A stretch of DNA of 64,000 bases from Apophysomyces variabilis (Eukaryota > Mucoromycota > Mucoromycetes > Mucorales > Mucoraceae), in contig MZZL01000409.1 in assembly GCA_002749535.1 (NCBI GenBank), positions 2,682,160-2,746,159 of the forward strand, written 5' to 3'. Position 1 is the first letter of the stretch. Every line of letters starts with the position of its first letter. The position numbers and the translations under genes are program-made. Positions 25,642 through 37,122 of this stretch are shown piece after piece. Under the pieces are notes generated by a model. It saw only the letters and a list, made by a program, of their open reading frames with translations. It searched no databases and was not told the DNA's origin.

Positions 25642-26039
25642 GCACTACGGCGTTACATAGATTATCTCTTCTTTATAGTACCACTCCATTGATAAAATAC
25701 TTTCGATGTAGCCTTGCTGTTAGTACAGGGTCTCTAAGACTTAGTCGAAGAACGATCGACATTAATAACAAAACTAGCATTTACATCCGTCATCATCTTG
25801 ATTCTGCTACTTCCCTTATCGTCTATTTCGAACCCTTCCAAAATCATACGAGCGTTACAAATACTAGAGACCGATCGCATAATACATTATCGCTGTCATA
25901 GTACAAACTAATATTTTATTCCAACAATAACTTTACAATACAGATATAGTTATAGCCTTGGTCTCATATCTTTTTTCTCTTTTTCGTCTGGGTTACTTTT
26001 GTATATGGTTTTCGGTCATGCACTTCAACAAATACATCG

Positions 26040-26785
26040 CTATTTGTAGTCATCTTTATACCCGCCTAGAGTAATAATATGGTTCGGCTCGCTTATGTCT
26101 TGATGAGGTTCACCGCCGGCTTTGTACTTCTTGTAAGGATCTTGCAGGATCATGAATGGAATAGACTCGAATACACAATGTGTTGTAGTACCCTAATTAG
26201 AAGGTTTAGTACAATGAGCTTTGTATGTGCGTATACAACTTACAGGGTAGTTAACCATAATTCTGTAATGATAGAGTCCCGTAACATCTTGTACGCCAAG
26301 TGGAAAGGTGACACTACCTTTGTTTCCTTCCTGATATAAAGCTTTTCACGCTAGGTAAGATTACGCTACAAGCTATGATATTGGCAATGGATCTTACTGA
26401 TATTTTCGCCAATCACAAACTCATTGTGCTGAGTTGAGTTTATAATACGGATGCGAGTGATAATGTTTGGTTGATGAGGAATATTGTCATCCACCTCCCA
26501 GGCCACCTGCTGGATAGAATTGACCTGGAATGCAAGGCCAGGAAATGTAGGATAAGTAATTCGGAAGCCTGAAACGATCACAGTAAACCAAGTAGTCAAT
26601 ATTAGTTGCTTTCATATAAGATGAATATGGCTGTTACCAATGCAGTATTCTGGATTCACACGTGGTGGATTGTAGCCGTACATCATTAATGCTTCCCCAG
26701 TTTCTGCTCGAGGAGCAAGAGTCGGAAGGGAAGAACAGATCCATGCGCTCACAGTGAGCAAGAAGATAATCTGGAAAAGTTTCAT
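26040..26785 (-). CDS. Small secreted KRE9/KNH1-like protein
   Basis: Four exons (26785-26638, 26568-26398, 26326-26244, 26192-26040) sum to 555 nt, 184 residues. Residues 1-22 are a signal peptide ([20 protein letters not shown]). The body has the features of the Kre9/KNH-type N-terminal Ig-like fold: [67 protein letters not shown] and [11 protein letters not shown]. Such proteins are secreted and act at the cell wall, often in beta-glucan assembly; that role is inferred. No GPI signal is seen; the last residues are hydrophilic. Exon 3 needs an acceptor at AGGAAG, the only choice that keeps frame. Family assignment is moderate, existence of the gene strong. Confidence 0.75.
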
Positions 26786-27046
26786 CTGGAGTTTAACAAT
26801 GGGTCTTCCTGAATTATTCTGCTTTTATAACCGATTCAGTTTAGAGCGATTTATATTACAAACCTAGGATGCATTATTGTTAAGATATCATCTATGGATG
26901 CATCAAAACGACGAACCTTGCTAATCTTGGGATGAGATGCTGCTCCTTGCATTTATGGTTTTTAATGGAGATACTTTTCTAATTTACAGTTTCTTTGGTA
27001 TATTCTGCTTTCTGACAAGAGGAACATCAGTGAACTATAGTCCTTT

Positions 27047-27321
27047 ACCTGTTATGAGCTGTATTACAAATAGAACTCCATGTGCGGACAGTTAGTGTTT
27101 AACGCCAATATCGAACTGATCCAAGCTGATTGGGATAGACCGTTCGAATGTGGCCTGCATAAGAGGATCTCTACCGATTTAGTGCAGTTTAATAATAATG
27201 GGTTTACTATTTCTTTTTTAAGAGAGAGGTTATTAAAAGAATGCTTTACTATAGATCCTGGGTGTACGTTCCAAGATATAATTAGTTTGGTAATAAGCCA
27301 AAAAAAAAAAAAAGGCTCCCT
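27047..27321 (+). repeat. Direct duplication, copy 1
   Basis: A 275-bp block that recurs 311 bp downstream with no difference that I can see, including a 14-A run. It holds a frame starting MCGQLVFNANIELIQADWDR (27080) of unknown family, ended by the duplication junction. Confidence 0.9.
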
Positions 27322-27357
27322 GAAAGTGTGGCCTATCGATCCTTTAGACCCAAAANT

Positions 27358-27632
27358 ACCTGTTATGAGCTGTATTACAAATAGAACTCCATGTGCGGAC
27401 AGTTAGTGTTTAACGCCAATATCGAACTGATCCAAGCTGATTGGGATAGACCGTTCGAATGTGGCCTGCATAAGAGGATCTCTACCGATTTAGTGCAGTT
27501 TAATAATAATGGGTTTACTATTTCTTTTTTAAGAGAGAGGTTATTAAAAGAATGCTTTACTATAGATCCTGGGTGTACGTTCCAAGATATAATTAGTTTG
27601 GTAATAAGCCAAAAAAAAAAAAAAGGCTCCCT
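27358..27632 (+). repeat. Direct duplication, copy 2 (after an N)
   Basis: Identical to 27047-27321. The intervening 36 bp ends in an undetermined base at 27356, immediately before copy 2. The identity plus the N suggests overlapping contig ends that were not merged rather than a biological duplication. The frame from 27391 ends at 27699 with no known domain. Confidence 0.9.
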
Positions 27633-27699
27633 ATATCCGTGTCGTGATCTTTATCAAGGTTTTGTCTGGCCAAACTACCTTACAAAGTCAGTTTTCTAA

Positions 27700-28946
27700 A
27701 ATTTCCACTATATCAATAAAAAAAAAGAGCAAAGCCGAAAGAATATAAGCTACGTTCATTCATTGTTATATTGCATATCTCTTACCTGGTTCTTCTTTCA
27801 CAATGGCAGATGAAAGGGATCAGCAGCATGTAAAACACTGACACCCGAGCTTAGTTTATCAAGTGACCGATGTACGCTAACTTTGTTGCGCAATGCGTAT
27901 AACTGGCTGTATATATCATAGGTAAAAAGTAAGAGCAGTTAATAGCATCATGGTTTGTAATAGGAACTGAGATATCTATTTTATTAAACAAAGTGTAAAT
28001 AAATATTTCATAATATTTAGGGAACGAAATCTACTCTTGTGAAAAAGGTAGGAAATAACAAATTAAATAAAACTTTGATGCGGACGAACTGTATTAGCCT
28101 AGTTTTCTCTTCACCAAACTAAATCGGGAATAGACCAATCGTTACAGTACAAATGTAGGAGCGTCTTGTTACACGCGCATATAGAGGGGTGTATTGTATA
28201 GATTTATCAATTCAACGATGTTATACTAGTGTGCTTTGCTTATAGAAGCATTAAAGCGATATGAATATTGCTTAAAATTTTGAAAGAGCTCCTTGTCTGT
28301 AAAAAGGTTAGTCAGCAAAGCCCATATCTATTCAGCACAATGGACAAGGACGAAGTTTCTTCCCAGAAACAGCGATCTTTCCGGAATGCTGAACTTTCGC
28401 GGTATTTTCATAAAGATCTATTGGTGTTTTGCTGTGAGACGATTGTATCCATGGCACTGCTTTTCAGTGATTTTGACTTATTACTACTGCAATATGTCAT
28501 CCAGCTCCGTCCGTATGCAGTGAACTGTATCTTGATTTAATGAAACAAAGCCTTGATACGCAAAACTAGTCGGTGGGCTTATATTTGCCTTGTGCACATA
28601 ATACTAGCTTCAGCATAAGGAAAGAAGTGCTGTAATCACTCGAAGGACGAAAACTGATTCGCTCGCCTGTCAAAGGCTTTATGCTCTGCAACGTGCTTCA
28701 TGTATACACGTATAAAAAGAGAGAGAGAGAGCACTGTATCTCGATGACGGTATGAATATTGTTCCCTAGGCTATTGGTTGAAAAGCCTCTAGCGATAGCG
28801 CTCATCAGACTCAGTATCGGCGATCACTTGGGCTGATATTACTTGCATAAGGACGATGCGGATATTCGAAGCCATGGCAGTCACCGGTGCTTCAAGAAGG
28901 AAATCGTCTCTTCCATACGTTTGATACAGGCAGCACATTGGGAATA
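27700..28946. other. Spacer upstream of COG3
   Basis: About 1.2 kb, AT-rich. A TATAAAAAG-like sequence followed by a GA repeat lies at about 28710-28730. Short frames at 28268-28540 have no motif. No gene supported. Confidence 0.4.
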
Positions 28947-31900
28947 ATGGCTAGAGTTACGAGAGGCATCTCGTTGGAGGAATGGGAAGAAAAGACACAG
29001 CTGACGGAAAAAGAGCAACAAAGCGTATTCGACCTGCAGGAAGTCTGTGCGGAGCTTCCTCTCCCATCAAGCCTGGTAATATTGTCTCTCTCATTGTCAG
29101 AACATTCAGCAGCTCATGCTATATTAGTTACTCAGTGAAAAAGCGTTCCCATTGCAAGGAATGACACCTTCACCGGTCGGAATTCGTACGCCGGATCATA
29201 ACGCCATGCTGAGCCCTCTTAACGCGGGTGTGCTATCGAACCAGCTAAGTCAGCTCGCGACTCGTTCACGATCGACAACGAACCTATTAGCCGAGACAAC
29301 AGCAGCTGACAGCGCAGCGGAAAAGCGGTCTGCTAACGAGATTGGAATGGATAAGCCAATAGAGACCTTGCAGCATTTCTTTGATTGGTTTAGTATTATG
29401 GAATCCGGCATGGAGAAAGACCAGGAAGACGTCTATCGGTACGACATTTCAGACGAGGCGAATAAAACACATATGCTTATCATGCTTTAGGAACTATCTT
29501 TCTGTTGCGACTTTCTATCGCAATACTTGTGATGAGTTCTTAGAGGATCTGCGATTAACAAAAGAACTATTTGATGCATTAATGAATGACTACGCATTTG
29601 TGGAGAAGCGGACACGTTCCTTACAGACAGCTTGTGAAGAGCTTTTACAGAAACAGGTAACTACAGAACGTCTATGGACGCGAGCACTCACTTCTATTCA
29701 GGAACGATCCGTTCGTCTTGCCGATGCATTGGCTGAAAGGCTTTCTTACTTTAACCATCTTGAACCGATTGCGAAGTTATTTAACTTGCCTGGCGATGAT
29801 ATTTGTCTTCATCCCGAATTTATGCCCATGTTACGGACGTTGGATGAGTGCATCGACTATATGCAGCAACATGTACGTTTTCATCAGCGAACCAAATTAC
29901 TTATTGGACTCAAGCCTACGATAATTTAGCTTAGCTATCGCGATTCGGAACTATATCTCATGCGATTTCGTCAATGCATGACACGAGGCATGACACTGAT
30001 CAAAATGTACGTCGTGAATTCGATCAAAAAGTTGGGTTATGAAATCTACAAGCTTGGCAACGCGACAAAGGTAAATGTGCAACTATTTCTGATCCACATC
30101 TAAATATAAGCTAGTCTTCCGATCAAACGATAACAATTAGCAAGCAAACAACTCTTTTTTATGTCAAATTTCGAGCAATATCGTCTGTTATCAAGCCCCT
30201 TACAAGTCAAGTTGAAAAGCGTTGCGAAGGACATAAAGAGTAAGATTTCGCAGTAAGCATGGCGTCGATATTAAGGTCTTTGTGTAGATACCAAGCATTA
30301 CACCGCGATATGCTTAATGCCTATTTTCAGATCCGCCAACAACTGTTAAGCCCTGTTATAACAAGGAAAATACAACAATTAAGCCCAAATGCCGGTGACC
30401 TCATTAAATTTGTAAGAAGCATACAGACCTTTGGTTGTTGTTCAAACTTTGTATAGGCTCAGGATGGTTGCGCATACATGATGAATCTTTGCTCGGACGA
30501 GTTTGCCTTGTTCTACAACTTCTTCCAAAGTGGCGAGGATGAGCTTTAGTAAGATATATGGTGATAACATTGTAGCGTACTAATGCTATATCATTAGCGC
30601 TTATTTGGATCTACTAACAAGCCATCTTTATGACTATCTTCGACCGCGGATTATTCATGAAACCGAGATCCCCACTCTGTCTGAACTTTGTAACATATTT
30701 CAAATATATGTTACGCAAGAAAACAACAATCTTAGTAAGGGTTCATATTCTCTTTCTTCTCCATTTAGTAACTATAATTTTTGTAAACATTAATAGCCAC
30801 TGATAAATCAGAGAGGCGAGAGATGATGTTTGGTCATTTAATGCGGAATATATATGAGGATGCGCAAGCACGGCTGGTGTTCCGAGCGCAAATGTTTATA
30901 CATAACGATATCAATAAGTACCAAGCTAAGGCTGAGGACTTTGACACTCCCGCTCCTTCTGGTAGGTTATCGCTATGAGATGTATAGTATCTGATACTCC
31001 TACCAGTACAACAGCAAGCGCCTCTTACCTTTGCGAGACTTACTCAAACTCCCCCAAGAGGTGATACTCCCGCTACATTAGACGTTGAAGAAGATTCGGA
31101 CACCCAATCAGTCGCATCTTCACATAAGCAGGCATCAACTTCAGACTTACCAGCGCCTACTGAGGGGAACGTGATACCAGGAGGGTGGTTTCCTACTCTG
31201 CAGAAAACTCTATGGATCCTTTCTAAGCTTTACCGTTGTGTCCAAGTATGTGCGAACTTTACCTACTCCCCGGTTTAACCAGCTTTGCATAGACAAGCGT
31301 ATTTGAGGATTTTGCTCAGGAGACAGTATCATTATGCAATGAAAGTTTGAAACAAGCAAGTGAAATGCTAAAGACTACTAAGGTACGTAATACAAAGTGC
31401 TCCTAGACAGAAACTCATTACTGGCATCGATTGAAGTCTTCTATTGACGGTCAACTATTTCTTCTTAAACATTTATTGGTTCTCAAAGAACAATTAACTC
31501 CTTTCGAAGCCAGATTAGTACACGCAGATAAAGAACTTGACTTTTCCCACGTAACAGGTAGAAGCAAAATCAACTTAATTCGCGCTAAATTTTGGTTAGG
31601 ATCTTTGTATTCGTACCGATCACTACCCAATGCTTTGATTGGTTTAGCGCAAGGTGGTATTCCCCGAGTAGTAGAAATCAGCATGGATTCCCGGAGAGAG
31701 ATCGATCGAGAGATAAAGTCCGTTTGCGAAGCTTTCATTACTGAATCTGTGCAAAGGACCATCAAACCAGTGGATTCATTTAGCAACAAAGTATATAACA
31801 GAAATTAAGCAAAATATCTCATTAATTCCTTTTACCTAGCTGTCTATCGCACATTCGACTAGTAACGGAACTCAGCAAATAGTGGATGAAGGTAATATCT

Positions 31901-32258
31901 GCCGATATACGTACATGCTTGGCTCACCCTATCGCTAAATGCAGACGAGTTATCTAACGCAATCAGACAATTCAAAGAGAAAAGCAAGGAGGATATACCT
32001 CTCATCTGCAAGAAACTGAAAAAATACATCAATGATTACAAGATGGAACAGATATTGATAAAGCAAATTGAGGTAAAATGTTGGTACATCTGGAAGATAT
32101 ATCACTTAGAAGTTTCTTAGATAAACATCGTTGAACGATATAAAACTTTTTATCGCATGTGCACAGGAACCGTGGAAACTAAGCATGGAACAATCATGTC
32201 TCCAGAGGCAGTAGCAGTATGGGTGGATCACTTACGGCAGCAAGGAAACGAGCAATAA
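28947..32258 (+). CDS. COG3: Conserved oligomeric Golgi complex subunit 3
   Basis: Subunit of the COG tether for retrograde intra-Golgi vesicle traffic (yeast Sec34). From ATG 28947 the protein starts MARVTRGISLEEWEEKTQLT, a hallmark of COG3. Exons I place include 28947-29075, 29128-29438, 29491-29872, 29930-30070, 30145-30239, 30288-30411, 30457-30548, 30598-30734 and 30797-30961, then several more to the TAA at 32258. Diagnostic parts are FYRNTCDEFLEDL, DSELYLMRFRQCMTRGMTLI, the LFYVKFRAISSVIKPL segment, DELYAYLDLLTSHLYDYLRP and IDGQLFLLKHLLVLKEQL. The internal Thr/Pro/Ser-rich stretch around 31010-31190 is a probable disordered linker. Roughly 830 residues, matching the family. Phases agree across every junction I checked. 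Confidence 0.93.
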
Positions 32259-32853
32259 AAGTAATAAACACGAAGCTAATTTTCTTCTACAAGCAATATC
32301 GCTTGAAGCGATGATATCGAATAGCAATCAATTAACTGTAAAGCTATGCATATCCCCTTTAATGGGGTTATTAGAAATGCCATGGCTAATTTCTTGAAGA
32401 TAAAGGTTTTGTGCTCAATGATCGTAAAATGTCACGGTAATAGAACTATTAATCAGTTATTAATTCAGCTGTCAGGACGTTACGCACAACCGAGGCTTCT
32501 CTAAATGGAAAGGCAACTTCAATGGAACCAATACCGAATCACATCTTTCCGCATAGTTGAGCAAGTCAACGAGGCTGATGACACATGGCACCATTACTTC
32601 GTTCAGCTGGAAATTTCACAGTGTCTGTCTTTTGTATGGGAAGTCAGCCTGCAACTAACATAACGGAAAATCAATTGTATTAGCTTCGCTGTCTCTTGTG
32701 ATACTACTCCTCATGTAAGAAGGACATTGCCAAAGTCTTGATAAAGCAGGGCAATTCCAAAGGACCAGCTCCGCATCATAACGGGCAAGATATGGTGACG
32801 GTGAAATTTGTATCATCCTACTCCCCGCCAAAACATAGCTGTTTCATACACAT

Positions 32854-33281
32854 ATGAAAAGGAAACTCTCGCCCGCCGGTAGAAGGTATGGTTTGAATAC
32901 TATGACCCAGGTCGGTGAAATCAACATTTGTTTAGATTAGCAACGGTCATTGTCGCCGCACCATTGCTGGTTACTACCACTTGGATCCTGTACAAACGTG
33001 GTAAGAAAAGAATAAGGTTGCTCTTTTCCATGGCTCTGATATATCCCATGGGCCAGTCGTTTTAGGGGAAGAACGAAGAGTTGCGGATGGCCGTGCTATC
33101 AGACCTGCAGGCGTACGAGAAAGAGAAGACCGCAAATAAACAGACAGCATATCAGACCATACTTATGCATCTTAAATCTCTGACTTATATACCCTCTTCT
33201 CAACAAAAAGAAGAGAAACAACGTCCGATTAAGGGTCACTCAAGCCCAGCGCGGAAAACGAGAATAAAAAGGAGTTCTTAA
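32854..33281 (+). CDS. Small single-pass membrane protein, unknown function
   Basis: Three exons (32854-32885, 32936-33000, 33079-33281) total 300 nt, 99 residues. The N-terminus is basic (MKRKLSPAGRRL), followed by one transmembrane helix (ATVIVAAPLLVTTTWILY) and then a charged stretch ELRMAVLSDLQAYEKEKTAN, ending in a basic Lys/Arg/Ser-rich tail. The basic N-terminus plus one TM helix would suit a mitochondrial or ER small protein; I recognise no family. The exon 3 acceptor (AAG before AGTTGCGG) was chosen because the stronger-looking TTTTAG at 33065 breaks frame. It sits 595 bp after COG3 on the same strand. Confidence 0.6.
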
Positions 33282-33858
33282 AGGGTTTACATCTATTTAC
33301 CGTAAAAGTGCATGCATGGTTGCAGCGTTTGATCGCATACATACGATTGGATGATGAGAACTCTTTGTCATGAAGCTCGGTGATAACCGCCGAGTAGCAA
33401 GTTTTTCTTGTACGTTTGCGTAACAGCAAGCGGGATGCTTCACAGCCATATCAGATAAACAAGGTTCAGTTTCTGTCTTGTTGCGGGTAAATTCGCTTCT
33501 AAGGCGAGTCGAGGCCAAGGCAATTAAGCTTTTTGCAGCAAAGCGATGCAGAATCCCAAAAAAAAAAAATCCTGACATGCGTTGTTTGGAAGAATAGAAA
33601 AATGAACTTTATGATTGTTGAAACATTACAGGCAGTTCAATTTATAGAAAGATTTAGTATGTATAATAAGCTAGCACTTAACCTTTCTATGAACTTCTGT
33701 TTCCTGCCTAATACCGACAAATATAAAATCAACTAGAGTGTAATAAGACTAAGCTACTGCTTATATTTATCATGAAGAGAAGGAAATGCCAAAGAAAAAG
33801 AGGTAAGTAATAATAGTAGATGGGACTACAGGACAACGGGATATAGGATGTGGGCGAA
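33282..33858. other. Convergent 3' spacer
   Basis: Lies between the stops of the small membrane protein (+) and the sulfate permease (-). Short frames only; nothing recognised. Confidence 0.4.
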
Positions 33859-36411
33859 TCAAGGATTTGCATTTTCGATTTCTTCTGTTATTGGACCTGG
33901 CTTTCGTTCTTCATCGTCCATATCAGCTATAGTCAGACTTTGCAATGCTGACTTGACTGCTTCGTCACAAGACCAGTGGAAAAAGGCGTAGCGATCCTTT
34001 GGAAGCGGGATGGGATAAGAGGCGCCTTTGCTTGAGCCGTTAACACCAACAAATTCATTATTCTTGCTACCGCTGCTGCTGCTGCTACTGCTACAGGCAG
34101 TGTCTCTGCCAGCAGATTCAATATCTATCTGCTTTTGGTGCGAAAGAACTTGGGGCCCGTCTTTGGATGCAGGAACAACAGGCAAAATCTCCTCGCTTCG
34201 ATTTTGTCCTGCGCGTAATTGGTTCCCGAAACCAGCGACGATGAGAGAGCGACGGACGGCTGGGCTGACAAGGTTCACAAAATGAAATTCCACGTGATGG
34301 CCAGCATAACGGTTCAAAGTGTTCTGGGAGTCAACGATGGCCTGAAGTCCGCTAGAATCCAAACGATTCACGCTTGCAAAGTCGAAAATCAAAGCATGAA
34401 GCAAAGGCAACTGGGCCTTTTTTGCGTCTTTTTCGGGGTCAGCATCGTCGTTCCACGCCCTGTCGCCTTTTCCTGTGTATTGCACGGCTCTGCGACTCCG
34501 ATTCTTGCAGTATGCAATGATCTTATCCGCAATATAGCTTGAGTTGGGGTAGGTGAGCGATTCATCTATTCGGCACATCAAGATACCATCAGGAAGCGGT
34601 TCAACCAGTTCCCCGAGTGATGGGTGGTTTTCAGAGATATAAAGGTGTTTTTCTGTTTCTGAAGCCAAAGCGATGCGACCTAGACCCCAAAAGCGCGGGC
34701 GAGCAATACGGAACAGGAGAATAACAATCGACAGACAAGTGGAAGCGTAGATACCATATTCGACCGTGGTGAAAAACGTGACGATCACTGTGATCAAGAA
34801 TACACACATTTCCCATAGACTCACAGAGGCTAGGCGCTTCATATATTCTGGACCAGATACGAGATCAGCAACTGCATGAATAACCACTGCGGCAAGGATA
34901 GCATCCGGAATATAGTAGAAGGCAGGAGTCAATGCATACAGCGCGAGAATCACCACCATACTGCTAAATATGCCGGCGATAGGTGTCTTGACACCTGATC
35001 GGGCTTTAATGGCTGTTCGTGAAAAGGAGCCTGTCGATGGATATGCACTTGTTATATCTAAGTTAGTCGAAAATTATGCTTGCCACCATTTCTTACCCAA
35101 AGAAAGAAGCGCAGATATTTGTGAATCCAATAGCAATCACCTCCTGGTCAGGATTGATCGAATAGTCATTAATCCGGCCGAAAGACTTGGCGATAGCAAC
35201 GTGTTCCAAAATCAAAATGATTACACCTGATGGCAGGGAACTTGCAACTGCACTGACAAGCTCACCATTTAACCGAGGGACACCCATGGCTTGGAATCCA
35301 CTGGGCACGTCTTTAAGAATGGAAATTGGGCTGCTGGTTTTGCCGATGTTGATGAGAAAGGCAATCAGCGTTCCAAAAACTACCAGGATTCCGTTACGCA
35401 TGATGCTAAAAAAGAAAAGCGACCTGCTGTATTTCGGATAACGGTTGCCGTAGTATTGACATGCATATCGAACACCGTATAGCCATACAAGTCCTGCAAG
35501 ACCAAAAGCTACATCGAGCCGTGTCTCAGGCAAATGCTTGAAGAAGTTGCCGAAGATCAGGTAGGTGGAGTCCTGAGTATTGACCTGTTTGAGTCCAAAT
35601 AGTTTTGGCCACTGACCAATGGTGATCGTGATGGCGCTGCCGCTCATAAATCCGGCAATAGCAGGCCCTAAAACAGTTAAGTCAGTTTATCTTTTAAGGT
35701 TAATATCATGGGAAGAAACTCAAAAATTACCGGGAATGAAATCAACAAGAATACCGAGTCGCACGAGACCTAGAAGCAGGGCGATGATACCAGTAAATAA
35801 TGACATAGCTATAGCAATCTCTGGCCCCGTTATGGTGGAACTGGAGGTCACACGAGTGATTGTCTGACCAATTAATAACGACATCACAGCTATAACAAAT
35901 CACGCTCAGCCTGGAATATGTTTAATGCAACGACTATGTTTTACCCGTTGGACCTATGCTGATATCTTTTGATGTCGCGAAAAGGCAATAAACGCAAAGA
36001 CCGACAAAGGAAGTGCTGCACAATGTTTCGTAAATGTGTGGACCCCGCGTTTCACTAAAAGAAGAAAAGGGAAGAAAGAGTAATACTTACTATAACCCAT
36101 ATTGTGGTGGAAGCTGTGCGATTTTTGCATAACCCATGCTTTGAGGAACAATCACAATACCAACAGTGATGCCTGCAATAACATCTTGTACCAGCCACTA
36201 TCCGATCAATTGAGTTAATAACAGCAATATGCAAATCATGAATAAGCTGTCTTTGTGATCTTACCGAAAGGTTATATCGGTGGATCCAAGTCAAAACGGG
36301 AAATAATCCTACGATGTAATTGCGTGTATCTTTTGGTAGTTCACGGACTCGACCTTGTAACAAACGCCTGTAGGATGTATACTCATAATCCACAATAATA
36401 GCATTCGTCAT
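33859..36411 (-). CDS. SulP-family sulfate permease with C-terminal STAS domain
   Basis: Plasma-membrane sulfate/anion transporter of the SLC26/SulP type. From ATG 36411 the start is MTNAIIVDYEYTSYRRLLQG, a cytosolic N-terminus, then LFPVLTWIHRYNLS and, in the next exon, WLVQDVIAGITVGIVIVPQS with MGYAKIAQLPPQYGLY, the sulfate-transporter signature. Later parts are SKDISIGPTAVMSLLIGQ, IAGFMSGSAITITIGQ, many hydrophobic segments, AYPSTGSFSRTAI and, after 34700, a cytosolic STAS domain (ALIFDFASVNRLDSSGLQAI). A Lys/Asp-rich loop and a Ser-rich stretch interrupt the STAS region and tail. At least six exons. An upstream in-frame ATG at 36498 would add a hydrophobic segment and is less likely. Confidence 0.93.
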
Positions 36412-37122
36412 AATGAGAGCAAAAAAAAAAGGCGTGAAGCTGTTCAAGACCGAACCAACAACGATGGTTTTATATAGCGCGATAAGTGTGAATGCCACGT
36501 TTGCGTGAAAACTTTAAGATCATGCAAGGCATAAAACGACTCGTAAAACCTTCTAGCGTAAATGGAAAATCTTGGACACAGTGAAGTAAAACAGGATTAC
36601 GACACATCAAGAAAAAAAAAAAGTGCCGCGCTTTTCTGAGAGCCGAGACAAATGACACGCGGTTACCTTGTCCTAGGTGCTATTTGGGGGAGCTCACAGA
36701 AACGCTTTTGGGGGTTGTGGGAAGCTTCAGAAATTCTGTGAAATGTGTATGTAAACTAAGGCCAAGGAATACAATAAGACATCCCCGGCGATGTTCACGG
36801 TTCCTTAACATAAAGGCTCTAATTACATGTGAGAAGCGAATTTGGTCTCTAGCAGCCTTTAGCGAGGGAAAGCAACCATGACTGCAGCTGAGTATAGTGT
36901 GAATTCCAACTTCTGCAACGCCGTCCTAATAACTTGTTACAGAAAGTGGAGCTTTTCTCGGTTTGAGAGACTGCTACAATGACTGTAAGCTTATTATGAG
37001 ATGTTTTTCATTGTATTGTTTGAGCGTTTGATTACAAGCTACATGGACCATGGATGGATATGCTAAAGTATTCGCCTCAAGAGTAGCAAGGCTTGTGTTA
37101 TGACGTCAATCTTCAGATTCTC
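36412..37122. other. Divergent promoter region, sulfate permease / bZIP
   Basis: About 0.7 kb shared between the two divergent genes. A TGACGTCA site (37100-37107), the palindromic bZIP/CRE consensus, lies just upstream of the bZIP start, which would allow autoregulation. Otherwise no motif stands out. Confidence 0.45.

Noticed and set aside
36412..36498. Upstream ATG of the sulfate permease
   Set aside because: It would add a Phe-rich segment from an A/T tract; the hydrophilic start at 36411 fits SulP topology.
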